DNA of 64,000 nucleotides from contig NZ_RQET01000013.1 in NCBI RefSeq assembly GCF_004769195.1, forward strand, positions 124,001 through 188,000, in the 5' to 3' direction. The stretch comes from Leptospira fletcheri (GTDB lineage Bacteria; Spirochaetota; Leptospiria; Leptospirales; Leptospiraceae). The position numbers and the translations under genes are program-made. The notes beneath the pieces are model-generated. The model was not told the DNA's origin and did not search any database. It saw only the letters and a program-made list of their open reading frames with translations. Shown here in pieces: positions 42,910-52,998 of this stretch. Positions within the stretch are counted from its first letter, which is position 1. Each line of letters starts with the position of its first letter.

Positions 42910-44184
42910 ATGGAAACAAATGCAACCCCGGAAACGGACTACCGACCGACCTTTCCCTCTTTTCAGGAAATCTTCCAGACGAATTCCGTTCTGGCGATTC
43001 CGCACTCTACCCCTTTTTTCATGGATGTGACCCTCAGGGACGGAAATCAAGCCCTGCGTAAACCTTGGAATCTGCGGGAAAAGGAAATCATATTTCAACA
43101 ATTGCTAAAATTGAACGTGCAAGGAATCGAAGTCGGCTTCGCATCCGCCGGCGGTCAGGACTTCGAGGCCTGTTCCCATTTATCGCAACTGGCGCCGGAC
43201 CGAGTGGTGATTTCGAGTCTATCCAGAGCGGTAGAAGAGGAAATCGAACTTTCTTGGAAAGCGATTCATAAGGCCGCTCGTCCCAGAATCCATATCGTAT
43301 ATCCTGTGAGCGATTTTACGATCCGAAACGTATTGAGAATTTCGGAGGAACAGGTAAAGGAAAATATAATGCGATCGGTCTCTTACGCGAGAAAACTCGC
43401 GGGTAGTAGAGGGGAAGTCCAATTTTCCGGAGAACATTTCGGAGACGCATTAGAAAATATTGAATTTACGATCGAGGCTTTCCGATCCGCTTTGGACGCA
43501 GGGGCCGACGTGATCAACCTGCCGAATACGGTGGAACGATATAGACCCTTTCTGTTCGTCGCGATGATACGTAAAGTAGTGGAATCCCTGCCGCAAGGTT
43601 CCCGAATTTCCGTCCATACGCATAACGACTTAGGTATGGCAACGGCCACGACAGTGGAAAGTTTCTTTGCGGGAGCCACTCAGTTGGAAACGGCTTTGAA
43701 CGGATTGGGAGAAAGAGCGGGAAACACGAATACGTACGAAGTCGCAGTGGCCTTGCACAATTGCGGAGTCAAAATGGATCTGAACCTACAAGCGATCTAC
43801 GAAACGTCCAGAATCGTAGCGCGTATGTCCGGAGTTCCTGTCCCGGAAAAAGCCCCCTTGATCGGAGAGGACGTGGTCGCCCATCGCAGCGGGATCCACC
43901 AAGACGGTGTTTCCAAAACCCAGAATTTGAAAAAAGGAGCCTACCGCGCTTTCGAAGCGGACCTGATCGGGCGTCCGGAAGGGGATAGAATCGCTTTTAC
44001 AAGCCAATCGGGAAAGTCTGCCATATTCGAAATTCTGAATACGGCCGGGGTACGGGTTTCTAAGGAGGAAGCTTTCCGTTTGCAGCCTGCGCTGAAATCC
44101 CGGTCAGAAAAAGAAGGAGGAGGGGAACTTTCTTTGGAACAAATGGTGGAAGAACTACAGAGGTTGAGAAGTATAGAATCGTAA
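42910..44184 (+). CDS. leuA: 2-isopropylmalate synthase-type enzyme (LeuA), short form
   Basis: A 424-residue member of the DRE-TIM metallolyase family. It has [11 protein letters not shown] (R43-D44) at the first strand, the metal motif VHTHNDLG, and [15 protein letters not shown]. The C-terminal 110-residue leucine-sensing LeuA dimer domain of classic enzymes is missing; the chain ends after the linker domain. It condenses acetyl-CoA with 2-oxoisovalerate in leucine synthesis. The leucine leader upstream argues for leucine control by attenuation and against citramalate or homocitrate synthase. ATG at 42910 has AAGGA upstream. Confidence 0.85.
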   Translation: METNATPETDYRPTFPSFQEIFQTNSVLAIPHSTPFFMDVTLRDGNQALRKPWNLREKEIIFQQLLKLNVQGIEVGFASAGGQDFEACSHLSQLAPDRVVISSLSRAVEEEIELSWKAIHKAARPRIHIVYPVSDFTIRNVLRISEEQVKENIMRSVSYARKLAGSRGEVQFSGEHFGDALENIEFTIEAFRSALDAGADVINLPNTVERYRPFLFVAMIRKVVESLPQGSRISVHTHNDLGMATATTVESFFAGATQLETALNGLGERAGNTNTYEVAVALHNCGVKMDLNLQAIYETSRIVARMSGVPVPEKAPLIGEDVVAHRSGIHQDGVSKTQNLKKGAYRAFEADLIGRPEGDRIAFTSQSGKSAIFEILNTAGVRVSKEEAFRLQPALKSRSEKEGGGELSLEQMVEELQRLRSIES

Positions 44185-44257
44185 AAACCGCTATCGGATC
44201 AAGAACTCGTTCCGCGGACCGTAATTCCTTTTGAAAAAAAGAAGCGATGCCGCGGAC

Positions 44258-44872
44258 TTAATTCTCCCGCTTTACGATTCCATAAAATATGATATTGTCC
44301 AGTTCTCTGACCAAATCCCGGATCGTGTAGGGAGTGTGGGCGAGAAAGCCCGGATCGAACATAGCCTCCGTCGATGCCGCGTGGATCAACAGAACGATAT
44401 CCGGATTTACGTCGGGACGAATGTCTCCGTTTTTGATCCCGGTTTCGATCATTTTGCGCATCGTTCTGTTGACGTTCTTTTCCTTCTGCTCCGCGAAGAT
44501 TTTCCAGAGATCCGGAACCTGATTTCGGATATCCCTGAGAAACTCGTTCATTCCTTGAGGAATTTCACCGCTGAGACATTCCTGCATAGCCTGCAGTTTT
44601 TCCTTGATGTTTTTGTCCGGATCAGCGTGTATCTTTTCTATTTTTCCGTGGATGCGAAGATGTTTGTGGGTCATCAGCTCCATCAAAAGGTCGTGTTTGT
44701 TTGCAAAGTACTTATACAGAGTCTTTCGGCTGATCCTAAGCGTCCTCGCGATCTCTTCCATTCGGGTTTTAGCGAATCCGTAACGAAGAAATAATTCGAA
44801 TGCCTTATCGAAAATCCGAAGCTTGACTTCGTCCGGTTCCGTAACGATTTGCTGTTCCACGACGGTTTGCAT
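44258..44872 (-). CDS. TetR-family regulator
   Basis: A 204-residue repressor with the helix-turn-helix RMEEIARTLRISRKTLYKYF preceded by FELFLRYGFAKT. The C-terminal domain is helical (GMNEFLRDIRNQVPDLWKIF). The start is taken at the ATG at 44872, with GGGTGGGTTAG upstream. It lies 77 bases downstream of the RND pump on the same strand, so it may be co-transcribed with the pump and control it. Confidence 0.85.
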   Translation of the reverse strand: MQTVVEQQIVTEPDEVKLRIFDKAFELFLRYGFAKTRMEEIARTLRISRKTLYKYFANKHDLLMELMTHKHLRIHGKIEKIHADPDKNIKEKLQAMQECLSGEIPQGMNEFLRDIRNQVPDLWKIFAEQKEKNVNRTMRKMIETGIKNGDIRPDVNPDIVLLIHAASTEAMFDPGFLAHTPYTIRDLVRELDNIIFYGIVKREN

Positions 44873-44948
44873 TCTAACCCACCCCCTGCTCCCGAGGAAA
44901 CGCTTTTTTACGGCATTTCCGAATGGGAACAATCACTTTCCTTTACTC

Positions 44949-47900
44949 TCAGGCGTCCGGATTAGGAGCGTTTCTCCTAACTAATTCGTTTAACTTTTCT
45001 ATATAAGAGAACGCAGCGGGAACCACGACCAAGGTCAGAATCGTAGAAGAAATCAGACCGCCGATAATGGCGACCCCCATACTTGTCCTTTGTCTGGACG
45101 CTTCGTTCAAACCGATCGCGATGGGAAGCATTCCCGCGATCAACGCGAAGGAAGTCATCAGAATCGGTCTGAGCCTTTCCCTGCCCGCTTCCACGATCGC
45201 GGCCTTCATTTCCATTCCCTGATGGATGAGCTGGTTCGTAAAATCCACCAAAAGGATGGAGTTTTTCGTAGCGACTCCGATCAGCATGATGAGACCGATC
45301 ATGGAGAAGATATCCAAGGACTTCTGCGTAAGAAAGAGCGCGATGAACGCGCCGCAAAGCGCTAAAGGAAGCACCAACATGATCGCGATCGGAGTGATGA
45401 AACTTTCATACAAGGAAGCAAGAACCATATATATGAATAGAACACCTAAGCCCATTGCGATTCCCATGGAAGTTCCCATTTCCTTGAAATTTTCCGCCTG
45501 GCCCGTATATCCGATCCGGACTCCCGGAGGAAGAGGCAGTTCGCTTTGGGTGATAACGGCGACTTCCTGCATGGCTCCTCCCATTCCCGGTCCTTCCGGG
45601 TTGACGTCTCCGTAAATCTCCACGGATTTATTCCTGTTCATACGATTGATCGTGGCCAATCCTGTAGTTTCCTCGGCCCGAGCCACATTCTGAATCGGGA
45701 TCATCCGATTATTGAAATTCGGCACAAAGGAATTGTAGAAGTTGTCCTTCAAGTCCCTCTGCCCTTCCTTTAACCTCACACGGATATCGTATTCCACACC
45801 GTTTTCCCGGTACACTGCGGGAGTAGTTCCTTCCACCAACGTTCTCAATTCGCTTCCGATCACCGTTCCCGGAATTCCTAAAAGGACTTCCTTATCCCGG
45901 TCCGGGACGACGCGGAACTCCGGCGCTCCCGAGCGATAGCTGGTATCCACGTCCAAAAGAGCTTTGGATTCCCGGAGACGTTGGAATAATTTGCCTGCGT
46001 AATTTTCCACGAGCTGACCGTTTTGTCCGCTGACTACGAGGGTAAAAGGTCTTTGGCCCCCTCCGACGTTATCGATGTCCTTTACGATCGGATTCGCGTA
46101 GGAGAAGGATTCCAGTTCCTTTCTCAACAGGTCCTTGAATTCGGAAGTGTTCATTTTTCTCTGTTTGGACGGAATCATCTCCACGAACATAGTGGTGGTT
46201 CGATTCGTGTTGAACATGGCGACCAGGAGTATTTCCCTATGCTCCGCCATCTTTCGATATACTTGTTGGGCCACGGCGGCCATCTTTTCCACGGAAGTAC
46301 CAGGAGGCATATCCAAAGTGACCTGAAACTTTCCGTTGTCCTGCGCAGGAAGGAAGGTTTTAGGAATGTATTTGGTCAGTCCCAAACTGGCGATGAAGAT
46401 GAGAACTGCGCCTACGAGTATAAGATTCGGCCGTTTTAGAGTAAACCTCAGCGCGGAAGCGTAACGATCTTCCAACCAGGATTGGAATACGTTGAACCAG
46501 GAAAGAACTCCATCCAAGCCTTTTTCCAAGGCTCCGAAAAATCCTCCGATCCAACCTAGTATTTTTCGGATGGGCCCTTTGTTCGAGGGCTCCGGACGGA
46601 TTTTGGAAAGAGCCAATTCTTCCAGCGGAGTGTGGTCCGACTTTCCTTTCTTCTTCTTGGTCGTTTCGGAATGGGTCGTAAATTCCGGAACGGCGGAAGA
46701 ATGTGCGGAAGCTCCATGGCCATGATTCGCGATCTTTCCTCCGAAATAACTGGAAAGCATAGGCGCGATGGTAAGAGCGTCATATAAGGAAATCAACAAA
46801 GCGAAACATACGGTCAGTCCGAATTCCCGGAGAAACTGCCCCACTACTCCGCTCACGAACGCGATCGGTAAAAATACGGCGATCACCGTCATGGTAGTTG
46901 CAACGACGGCTAACGTAACTTCCTTGGTTCCTTCTATAGAGGCGACACGGGCGGTCTTACCCATTTCCCTATGCCGGAAGATGTTTTCCCTTACCACGAT
47001 CGCATCGTCGATCAATAACCCGACCGCCAAACTTAAGGCCAAAAGGGTCATTACGTTTACGGTGAAGCCGGCCACTGCCATCAAAATAAAGGCGCCTAAG
47101 AGGGAGTTCGGCAAGGCCAATCCGGTAATGATGGTAGATCTCACACTTCCTAAAAACAAAAGCACAACCACGATGGTCAGAGCAATCCCGATCAGGATGG
47201 TCTCCTTGACGTCGTAGATATTGTCGTCGATCATGATCGAATTGTCGTTCGCCGTGGACAGCTTGGGACTGCCTTCCCGTTTCGCGAGTTCCTTGTTCAA
47301 TTCCCCTACGCGCCTTTTGACCTCTTGCGCGACCGCGACCGTATTTGCTCCGGATTGTTTGTATACTAGGAGAAAGATCGCCTTTTGACCGTTAAAGTAA
47401 GCGCGAGAAGTCTCGTCTTCCAGGGTATCCTTGACTTCTCCCAATTGCCCGATCTTAACAGGAATCTCGTTTCCGAAGAGGGAAATCGGGGTGTCCCGGA
47501 TTTCCTGAGGGGATTGGAATTCGTTGATCGTACGATACACCAATTCCTTGTCGGACTTACTCACCTTTCCGGCCGGAATATTCGTCCCACCGGAAGCCAA
47601 TCGATTGGAAACCACGGAGGCAGGAATCATGTGCGCCTTTAATTTTTGGCGGTCCAATTCCACATGGATTTCTCTCTTTCTTCCTCCGTAGATCGTGATG
47701 TTTCCCACATCCTTTGCGGTAAGCAGACTTTGTTTGATCTCTTCACTGGCGATATCGAAGAGTACCGCTTCGGAAAGCTCCGCTTGGAGGGCGAGGATGA
47801 GGATGGGCTGGTCCGCCGGATCGATCCTACGGATGATCGGTTCCTTTGCGTCGCTCGGCAACTTCGGCTTCACTGCGGAAACCTTGTCCCGGACTTGCTG

Positions 47901-48215
47901 CTCGGCGTATTTCACATCCGTTTCCAAAGTGAATTCCACCACCACCGTTCCGGAACCTTCGCTACAGGCGGATTTGATTCTCTTAACGCCCGAAATCGTG
48001 GATAATTCGTCTTCCACGGGCTTTGCGATCAAGGTCTCGATCTCGTTCGGCGCAGCACCCGGATAGGGAACCGTCACGGTCACGACCGGAATGGTCACGT
48101 TCGGAAATAAATCCACCCCTAGTTTGTTCAGGGAAAGATAGCCCGTGACCAGAATGATCAAAACGGTGCAAGTGATGAAAATAGGACGCTTGATCGAAAG
48201 TTCCGCGAAATTCAT
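44949..48215 (-). CDS. AcrB-type (HAE1) RND efflux transporter
   Basis: A 1088-residue inner-membrane proton/drug antiporter with twelve membrane helices in two repeats. It has the N-terminal FAELSIKRPIFITCTVLIIL, the proton relay Asp pair in LLIDDAIVVREN and the second-half repeats FIYMVLASLYESF and LIGVATKNSILLVDF. About 60 extra residues rich in His, Ser and Lys (around HGHGASAHSS and TTKKKKGKSD) are inserted before the second half, longer than in AcrB. No membrane-fusion protein or TolC gene is adjacent; only a 57-codon gene lies upstream. Confidence 0.92.
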   Translation of the reverse strand: MNFAELSIKRPIFITCTVLIILVTGYLSLNKLGVDLFPNVTIPVVTVTVPYPGAAPNEIETLIAKPVEDELSTISGVKRIKSACSEGSGTVVVEFTLETDVKYAEQQVRDKVSAVKPKLPSDAKEPIIRRIDPADQPILILALQAELSEAVLFDIASEEIKQSLLTAKDVGNITIYGGRKREIHVELDRQKLKAHMIPASVVSNRLASGGTNIPAGKVSKSDKELVYRTINEFQSPQEIRDTPISLFGNEIPVKIGQLGEVKDTLEDETSRAYFNGQKAIFLLVYKQSGANTVAVAQEVKRRVGELNKELAKREGSPKLSTANDNSIMIDDNIYDVKETILIGIALTIVVVLLFLGSVRSTIITGLALPNSLLGAFILMAVAGFTVNVMTLLALSLAVGLLIDDAIVVRENIFRHREMGKTARVASIEGTKEVTLAVVATTMTVIAVFLPIAFVSGVVGQFLREFGLTVCFALLISLYDALTIAPMLSSYFGGKIANHGHGASAHSSAVPEFTTHSETTKKKKGKSDHTPLEELALSKIRPEPSNKGPIRKILGWIGGFFGALEKGLDGVLSWFNVFQSWLEDRYASALRFTLKRPNLILVGAVLIFIASLGLTKYIPKTFLPAQDNGKFQVTLDMPPGTSVEKMAAVAQQVYRKMAEHREILLVAMFNTNRTTTMFVEMIPSKQRKMNTSEFKDLLRKELESFSYANPIVKDIDNVGGGQRPFTLVVSGQNGQLVENYAGKLFQRLRESKALLDVDTSYRSGAPEFRVVPDRDKEVLLGIPGTVIGSELRTLVEGTTPAVYRENGVEYDIRVRLKEGQRDLKDNFYNSFVPNFNNRMIPIQNVARAEETTGLATINRMNRNKSVEIYGDVNPEGPGMGGAMQEVAVITQSELPLPPGVRIGYTGQAENFKEMGTSMGIAMGLGVLFIYMVLASLYESFITPIAIMLVLPLALCGAFIALFLTQKSLDIFSMIGLIMLIGVATKNSILLVDFTNQLIHQGMEMKAAIVEAGRERLRPILMTSFALIAGMLPIAIGLNEASRQRTSMGVAIIGGLISSTILTLVVVPAAFSYIEKLNELVRRNAPNPDA

Positions 48216-48219
48216 GCTC

Positions 48220-48393
48220 TTATTCTCCGTTCGGTGCAGTCCGATTTAAGGAACCCGAAATCGAAGAAGAAGGATTCTTGCTCGATTTTCGATCTTCCAA
48301 AGATTCCGGAAAAAGGGAAAATCCCCAAAAAAGAATTCCTAGAGATGCCAAACCCAGAACGAACCGTTTGCTTGTGTTTCGATATTCTTTCAT
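48220..48393 (-). CDS. Small membrane protein upstream of the RND gene (possible fusion-protein remnant)
   Basis: A 57-residue frame with one hydrophobic helix (FVLGLASLGILFWGFSLF), a KEYRNTSKR positive start and a polar tail. ATG at 48393 has GGTGG upstream, and its stop lies within the ribosome site of the RND gene, so coupling is likely. It sits where the membrane-fusion subunit normally lies and resembles only the N-terminal anchor of one. It may be a truncated remnant or a true small protein. Confidence 0.45.
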   Translation of the reverse strand: MKEYRNTSKRFVLGLASLGILFWGFSLFPESLEDRKSSKNPSSSISGSLNRTAPNGE

Positions 48394-48785
48394 ATAAACC
48401 ACCAAGAAACAAAATTTGAGTTTTTTGTTTCCAATGCAAGCAAAAAAGAAAAAAGGAGATTTTTTATTTGATTTTAGGTCTCATTATCATAAAATACGAC
48501 AATGAGCATCCGAGGAATCCCCTTCCCCAGCCAAGAATTTTTAAAATTTTGCCGAAATGCAGGATCGAACCCGGAATTTTCCGCAGCATCTATGGAAATC
48601 CGGGGAGAAGCTAGAGTGCAAGAAAAGAAAGATTCTGCATTGCAAGCCGAAAGAAAGAACTCCGATTAAGCCTCGGTCCTGTGGTCGTTCGGCGACCAAA
48701 CCTTCTCCCTTCCTAGTATTCCATTTCGGAAAGAACCGAAAGAGGATTGCTTGCGGGTGCAGGGCAAAGCGGTTATGCTGGAAAT
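48394..48785. promoter_or_regulatory. 392-base intergenic region between the RND unit and a hydrolase
   Basis: No supportable gene; the open frames here are accidental. It contains an imperfect inverted repeat CTCATTATC / GACAATGAG at 48480-48506 and T-rich stretches at 48420-48470. It should hold the promoter of the minus-strand pump unit and the plus-strand hydrolase. Nothing further is evident. Confidence 0.4.
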
Positions 48786-49757
48786 ATGGAGAAGATCACT
48801 TCCTTCAAGCCGCCGATTCATTTGCGCCATCCTTTCGTACAGACCATCCTCGCTTCCTTGCTCAGACAAAACAGACCGGACCATCCTATGGATATGAACT
48901 CGAAACCGGCCGTCTTGAATGCGGGCAAAGGAGTCAAACTCGTCGGTCATTATTCGCGATCTCCCGAAAACAAGGCATTGCTCATTCTAATCCATGGCTG
49001 GGAAGGAAGCATCAATTCCAATTACATCCAAAGAACCGGAAGAAGGTTTTTCGAGAAAGGAGTCTCCATTTTTCGGTTAAACTTAAGGGATCACGGAGAG
49101 ACCCACCATCTCAATCCGGAACCCTTCAACGGAAGTCTACTGAGGGAAACATACGAAGCGGTCCGAAAGGCGGCCACGGAATTCGGCAAAAAGGTTCCGG
49201 TCTACCTAGCGGGATTCTCCTTAGGGGGAAATTTTACCCTTCGGATCGCGAGAGAACATTCCAAAGGAAAAGCCAAAATCCCGAATCTCAAACATTGCGT
49301 CGCCGTTAGCCCCGCCATGCATCCCCAAAGCGCCACGGAGATGATGGATTCCAAGTGGATCATCGGAAAATATTTCCGGGAAAAGTGGAGGGAATCCTTA
49401 CATAAAAAAAACGTGCATTATCCGGAGCTCCATCCTTATCCGGAGATCATCAAAGGTAAATCCGTGATGGAAATGACGGACAGAATCGTCGCGAGCACGA
49501 GCCAATTCAAAGACTCAAAGGAATATTTCCTTTCCTATACTTTAGGATCCAAAGATTTTAAAGGACTGAAGGTGCAGGTTTCCATCGTGACCTCGGAAGA
49601 CGATCCCATCATCCGACCGGACGAATTCAAAGGAATTCCTCCGCATTCGAAATTGAACATTCTCATCCAAAAATACGGCGGACACAACGGGTTTTACGAA
49701 AACCTGAAAGGGGATTGTTGGTACTTCAAAGTATTGGAAACGGCGATCGGGGTCTGA
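48786..49757 (+). CDS. YheT-like alpha/beta hydrolase
   Basis: A 323-residue hydrolase of the YheT/ABHD1-3 group. The sequence runs PPIHLRHPFVQTILASLLR, LLILIHGWEGSINSNYIQ, RLNLRDHGETHHLNPEPFNG, the nucleophile in LAGFSLGGNFTLR, and YGGHNGFYEN with the late histidine. Members act on lipids or ester substrates; the specific one is unknown. The ATG at 48786 is favoured over an upstream one by its fit to the family N-terminus. It stands alone. Confidence 0.85.
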   Translation: MEKITSFKPPIHLRHPFVQTILASLLRQNRPDHPMDMNSKPAVLNAGKGVKLVGHYSRSPENKALLILIHGWEGSINSNYIQRTGRRFFEKGVSIFRLNLRDHGETHHLNPEPFNGSLLRETYEAVRKAATEFGKKVPVYLAGFSLGGNFTLRIAREHSKGKAKIPNLKHCVAVSPAMHPQSATEMMDSKWIIGKYFREKWRESLHKKNVHYPELHPYPEIIKGKSVMEMTDRIVASTSQFKDSKEYFLSYTLGSKDFKGLKVQVSIVTSEDDPIIRPDEFKGIPPHSKLNILIQKYGGHNGFYENLKGDCWYFKVLETAIGV

Positions 49758-49909
49758 ATCCGAATCGGCGGCAACAAATCACTTGGAAAGAATTCTCCCA
49801 AAAGAACTTGCTTTTCCCTCCTTCGTCGTAAATTGGAACCAGAATGCTTCTCGTTCTTGAACGATAGTTCAAAATAAGACGAACGCCTTTCGTTATAGGA
49901 GATACTTCC

Positions 49910-51121
49910 ATGCCAAACGCATATGTCATCGATGCCGTGCGCACCCCTCGCGGAAAAGGAAAGAAAAGAGGGAGCCTGGCTTCCGTCCACCCGCAGGAAT
50001 TATCCGCTTCCACTTTGAAAGCGATCCAGGAAAGAAACGGCTTAAAGCCGGAAATCGTAGAGGAAGTCGTACTAGGTTGCGTTTCCCAAGTGGAAGACCA
50101 AGCTGCGTGCATCGCACGTTATGCAGTCATGGCTGCAGAATGGCCGAATTCCGTTCCGGGATATACCGTGAACCGTTTTTGCGGCTCCGGTCTGCAAGCG
50201 GTTAATAACGTCGCCAACCACGTTCAAGCGGGCAGCATGGATGTGGCCTTGGGCGGTGGAATCGAATCCATGAGCCGGGTCAAAATGGGCGCGGATATGG
50301 GCGACCGGGATTTCAACGTGGGAAATCCGAATATAGCGAAACATTATAATCTAGTTCCGCAAGGAATCTCGGCCGATTTAATCGCGACGAAATTCAATAT
50401 TTCTCGGGAAGATGCGGATCGTTTTGCGGAGTCTTCTCAAATCAAAGCGGACAAAGCCGTCAAGGACGGAGTCTTCAAAAAATCCATCGTGCCGGTGAAA
50501 TTGGAGGACGGAACGATCGTAGATACGGACGAAAACCCTCGCATCGAATCCGACTACGCTTTCCTTTCCGGATTGGGCGCCGTTTTTAAAACCATCGGAG
50601 AAAAGGAGCTGGACGCAATCGCTTTGCGCTCTTATCCGGAAATCCAAAAAATCAATCATATCCACACCTTGGGAAATTCCTCCGGAATCGTAGACGGTGC
50701 CGCTTCCGTACTGATCGCAAACGACGACGGGATCAAGAAATTCGGACTGAAGCCTAGGGCAAAAATCCTAGCGATGGCTTCTACCGGAGAAGACCCTACG
50801 ATCATGTTGACCGGACCGGTTTCCGCTTCCAGAAAAGCTCTCCAGCTCGCGGGATTAAAGGTCGAAGACATCGATCTTTGGGAAATCAACGAAGCTTTCG
50901 CTTCCGTAGTCCTTTATACCCAAAGGACCTTGGGAATCCCCCTGGAAAAAATCAACGTTAACGGCGGTTCCATCTCTCTGGGACACCCGTTAGGCGCCAC
51001 TGGAGCTATCCTACTGGGCACCGCACTGGACGAATTAGAGAGACGCCAACAACGTTACGCTCTGATTACTCTTTGCATCGGCGGAGGCATGGGAATCGCA
51101 ACCGTTATAGAACGCATTTAA
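49910..51121 (+). CDS. Acetyl-CoA acyltransferase (thiolase)
   Basis: A 403-residue thiolase. The active-site cysteine is in [11 protein letters not shown] (about Cys90), followed by the [10 protein letters not shown] segment, [16 protein letters not shown] with the catalytic histidine, and the C-terminal CIGGGMG with the second cysteine. It cleaves or forms 3-ketoacyl-CoA in fatty acid oxidation; a biosynthetic acetoacetyl-CoA role is also possible. AGGAGATACTTCC precedes the ATG. A strong terminator follows. Confidence 0.93.
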   Translation: MPNAYVIDAVRTPRGKGKKRGSLASVHPQELSASTLKAIQERNGLKPEIVEEVVLGCVSQVEDQAACIARYAVMAAEWPNSVPGYTVNRFCGSGLQAVNNVANHVQAGSMDVALGGGIESMSRVKMGADMGDRDFNVGNPNIAKHYNLVPQGISADLIATKFNISREDADRFAESSQIKADKAVKDGVFKKSIVPVKLEDGTIVDTDENPRIESDYAFLSGLGAVFKTIGEKELDAIALRSYPEIQKINHIHTLGNSSGIVDGAASVLIANDDGIKKFGLKPRAKILAMASTGEDPTIMLTGPVSASRKALQLAGLKVEDIDLWEINEAFASVVLYTQRTLGIPLEKINVNGGSISLGHPLGATGAILLGTALDELERRQQRYALITLCIGGGMGIATVIERI

Positions 51122-51130
51122 GTTCCCGGA

Positions 51131-51167
51131 AAAAGCGTCGATTTCCGTCCGGATCGACGCTTTTTTT
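51131..51167 (+). terminator. Rho-independent terminator after the thiolase
   Basis: Stem AAAAGCGTCGAT / ATCGACGCTTTT, twelve pairs with a 10-base loop, followed by a T run. Ends the thiolase transcript. Confidence 0.9.
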
Positions 51168-51203
51168 CTTTTAACGCGAAGTAGCCGACAGAGATTCGTT
51201 TTT

Positions 51204-51575
51204 ATGGAAGGAAACCGAAAAATCCGCGGGACCTTGCTTTGGTTCGTACCGGTTTTAGCGCTTCAGTTTTCTCTTCCGATCTTCCTACAGTTTAGGGTCG
51301 CCTCTTACCAATTCCATCCCAACGGACAATACAAATCCGCATCCAAAAAGACTGCGCCCTTAAAAAGAGGCATTCGACCTTACCAAGAGGAAGAAGACGA
51401 CGGAATCGATTCCGTTTGGGCGCCTGATAGTACGGAATACGATCCGGAAGATCGGGTTTCCCTTTCCCTTTTTAGAATTCTCCTTTCCCAAACCGAATTG
51501 GATTCCGAAGAAATCGGAACTTCCTATCTTTTATCCCCCCTCCTGCTCAATCTACCTCCTCCCATTTCCACCTAA
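51204..51575 (+). CDS. Hypothetical exported protein upstream of the metal efflux operon
   Basis: A 123-residue protein with one N-terminal hydrophobic segment (LLWFVPVLALQFSLPIFLQF) and an acidic tract (YQEEEDDGIDSVWAPDSTEYDPEDR), not recognised. Its position 64 bases before the outer-membrane factor, on the same strand, recalls the small CzcI/CusF-type accessory proteins of metal-efflux operons, which carry acidic or His/Met-rich metal binding tracts. That parallel is inference; the ribosome site is weak. Confidence 0.5.
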   Translation: MEGNRKIRGTLLWFVPVLALQFSLPIFLQFRVASYQFHPNGQYKSASKKTAPLKRGIRPYQEEEDDGIDSVWAPDSTEYDPEDRVSLSLFRILLSQTELDSEEIGTSYLLSPLLLNLPPPIST

Positions 51576-51639
51576 CTTGCTTTAGACGATGATCCGTCCG
51601 CTGCCTAAAAAGCAAGAGCGGACGAAAAAGGAGTGAAAA

Positions 51640-52998
51640 TTGCATTTATCCGAATGCGTCTTCATGACGCGCGCTCGTACTGGCCTTCTTATCTTTTCTT
51701 TTACCGTTTGCTTAACGCTTCCGATCTCGGGCGGGTTCGCAGACGCGAGACTCACATACACAAGCGTCGAAAAGATCACGACGCCGAAACGAAATTTGCA
51801 TCTTCGGGAGGCGGAGGAGATGTTTTTAAAGAATAACCTGGCTCTTTTGTCCTCGAAATTCGAAATCGAATCCAAAAAAGGAGAAATCCTCCAAGCCGGT
51901 CTTTGGGACAATCCTACTCTTTCTTTGGACCAGAACGTATACAACAAGATCACGAAAAAATATTTTGATACCACAAAGAACGGGGAAACCTCCTTTCAAT
52001 TGCAACAGCTCTTTGTTCTGGCCGGAAAACGGGACAAGAGAATTCGTTTGGCCCAATGGAACCGGGAAATCGCAGAACAGACGTTTTACGACACTTTACG
52101 CGGACTGAAATTGGAACTGAGAACATCCTTTTTCCAATTGTATTACGCGCGGAAATCCTTGGACTTTTTCGACGAAAGCGTTTCTTCTCTCAAAAAAACC
52201 GTTTCCTCCGCGGAGATCGTTCACTCGAATCGGAACATCCTTCTCTCCGAATTACTCCGATTGAAATCCATCCTATTCCGGCTGGAAACGGACCGTTTGG
52301 AAGTGGCGAAAATCGTACGCGAAAAGGAAGCCGTCCTAAAAGTTCTGTTAAACGAACCTTCGATTGGAGAACGGGAAATCCTTCCGGAATTTCTGGCAAA
52401 CGAAGAATCCGACCGGTCCGTATCCGTTTTGGAGACGGAGGATCTTCTGAAATTAGCCCTAGAATCTAGACCGGATCTAAGAAGCTTGGAATTGGCGATC
52501 AAGGCGGAACAAACAAACCTTTCCCTCCAAAAAGCGATGAGAATTCCGGATGTGGCTCTAGGCGGAAGTTACGATCGGGCGGGGAACTATATTCAGGATT
52601 ACTACGGTGTTACAGTCTCCGTTTCTCTTCCGGTATTCGATCGGAACCAAGGAAATATCAGATCTTCGGAAATGAGTCTGAGTGCGAAGAAAGCCTCCTA
52701 TGAAGAGCAGATTCTGAGGATATCCGCAGAAGTGCGAGCCGCGCTGGGAACGGCAAAGGATAAGGAGGAGCTCGCCCGAAAGTACGGCACTCCGTTTACC
52801 GAGGACTACCGCAAATTGGCGAGCTTGATGGTGGAGAATTACAAAAAGAGATATATGACAATATTAGAATTTTCCGATTTTTTCGAGGCCTATAACGACA
52901 GCATGCTCAAAATGATCCGGCTCCAATCGGAACGAGTGGAAACCATGGAAACTCTCAATTATGCGATCGGAAAAACCGTCGCGGAGATCGGAAGATGA
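51640..52998 (+). CDS. Outer-membrane efflux protein (TolC/CzcC-like)
   Basis: A 452-residue TolC-family protein with a signal peptide (TGLLIFSFTVCLTLPISGGFADA) and the paired coiled-coil repeats LREAEEMFLKNNLALLSSKF and LELAIKAEQTNLSLQKAMRIP. It forms the outer-membrane channel. The best start is a TTG at 51640, with AAGGAG 7 bases upstream; the first ATG, 51664, has no ribosome site. It overlaps the fusion-protein gene by 4 bases, so the three efflux genes are one operon. Confidence 0.88.
   Translation: MHLSECVFMTRARTGLLIFSFTVCLTLPISGGFADARLTYTSVEKITTPKRNLHLREAEEMFLKNNLALLSSKFEIESKKGEILQAGLWDNPTLSLDQNVYNKITKKYFDTTKNGETSFQLQQLFVLAGKRDKRIRLAQWNREIAEQTFYDTLRGLKLELRTSFFQLYYARKSLDFFDESVSSLKKTVSSAEIVHSNRNILLSELLRLKSILFRLETDRLEVAKIVREKEAVLKVLLNEPSIGEREILPEFLANEESDRSVSVLETEDLLKLALESRPDLRSLELAIKAEQTNLSLQKAMRIPDVALGGSYDRAGNYIQDYYGVTVSVSLPVFDRNQGNIRSSEMSLSAKKASYEEQILRISAEVRAALGTAKDKEELARKYGTPFTEDYRKLASLMVENYKKRYMTILEFSDFFEAYNDSMLKMIRLQSERVETMETLNYAIGKTVAEIGR

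Noticed and set aside
48557..49309. 250-codon plus-strand frame
   Set aside because: Out-of-frame shadow of the YheT-like hydrolase with strongly basic, low-complexity translation.
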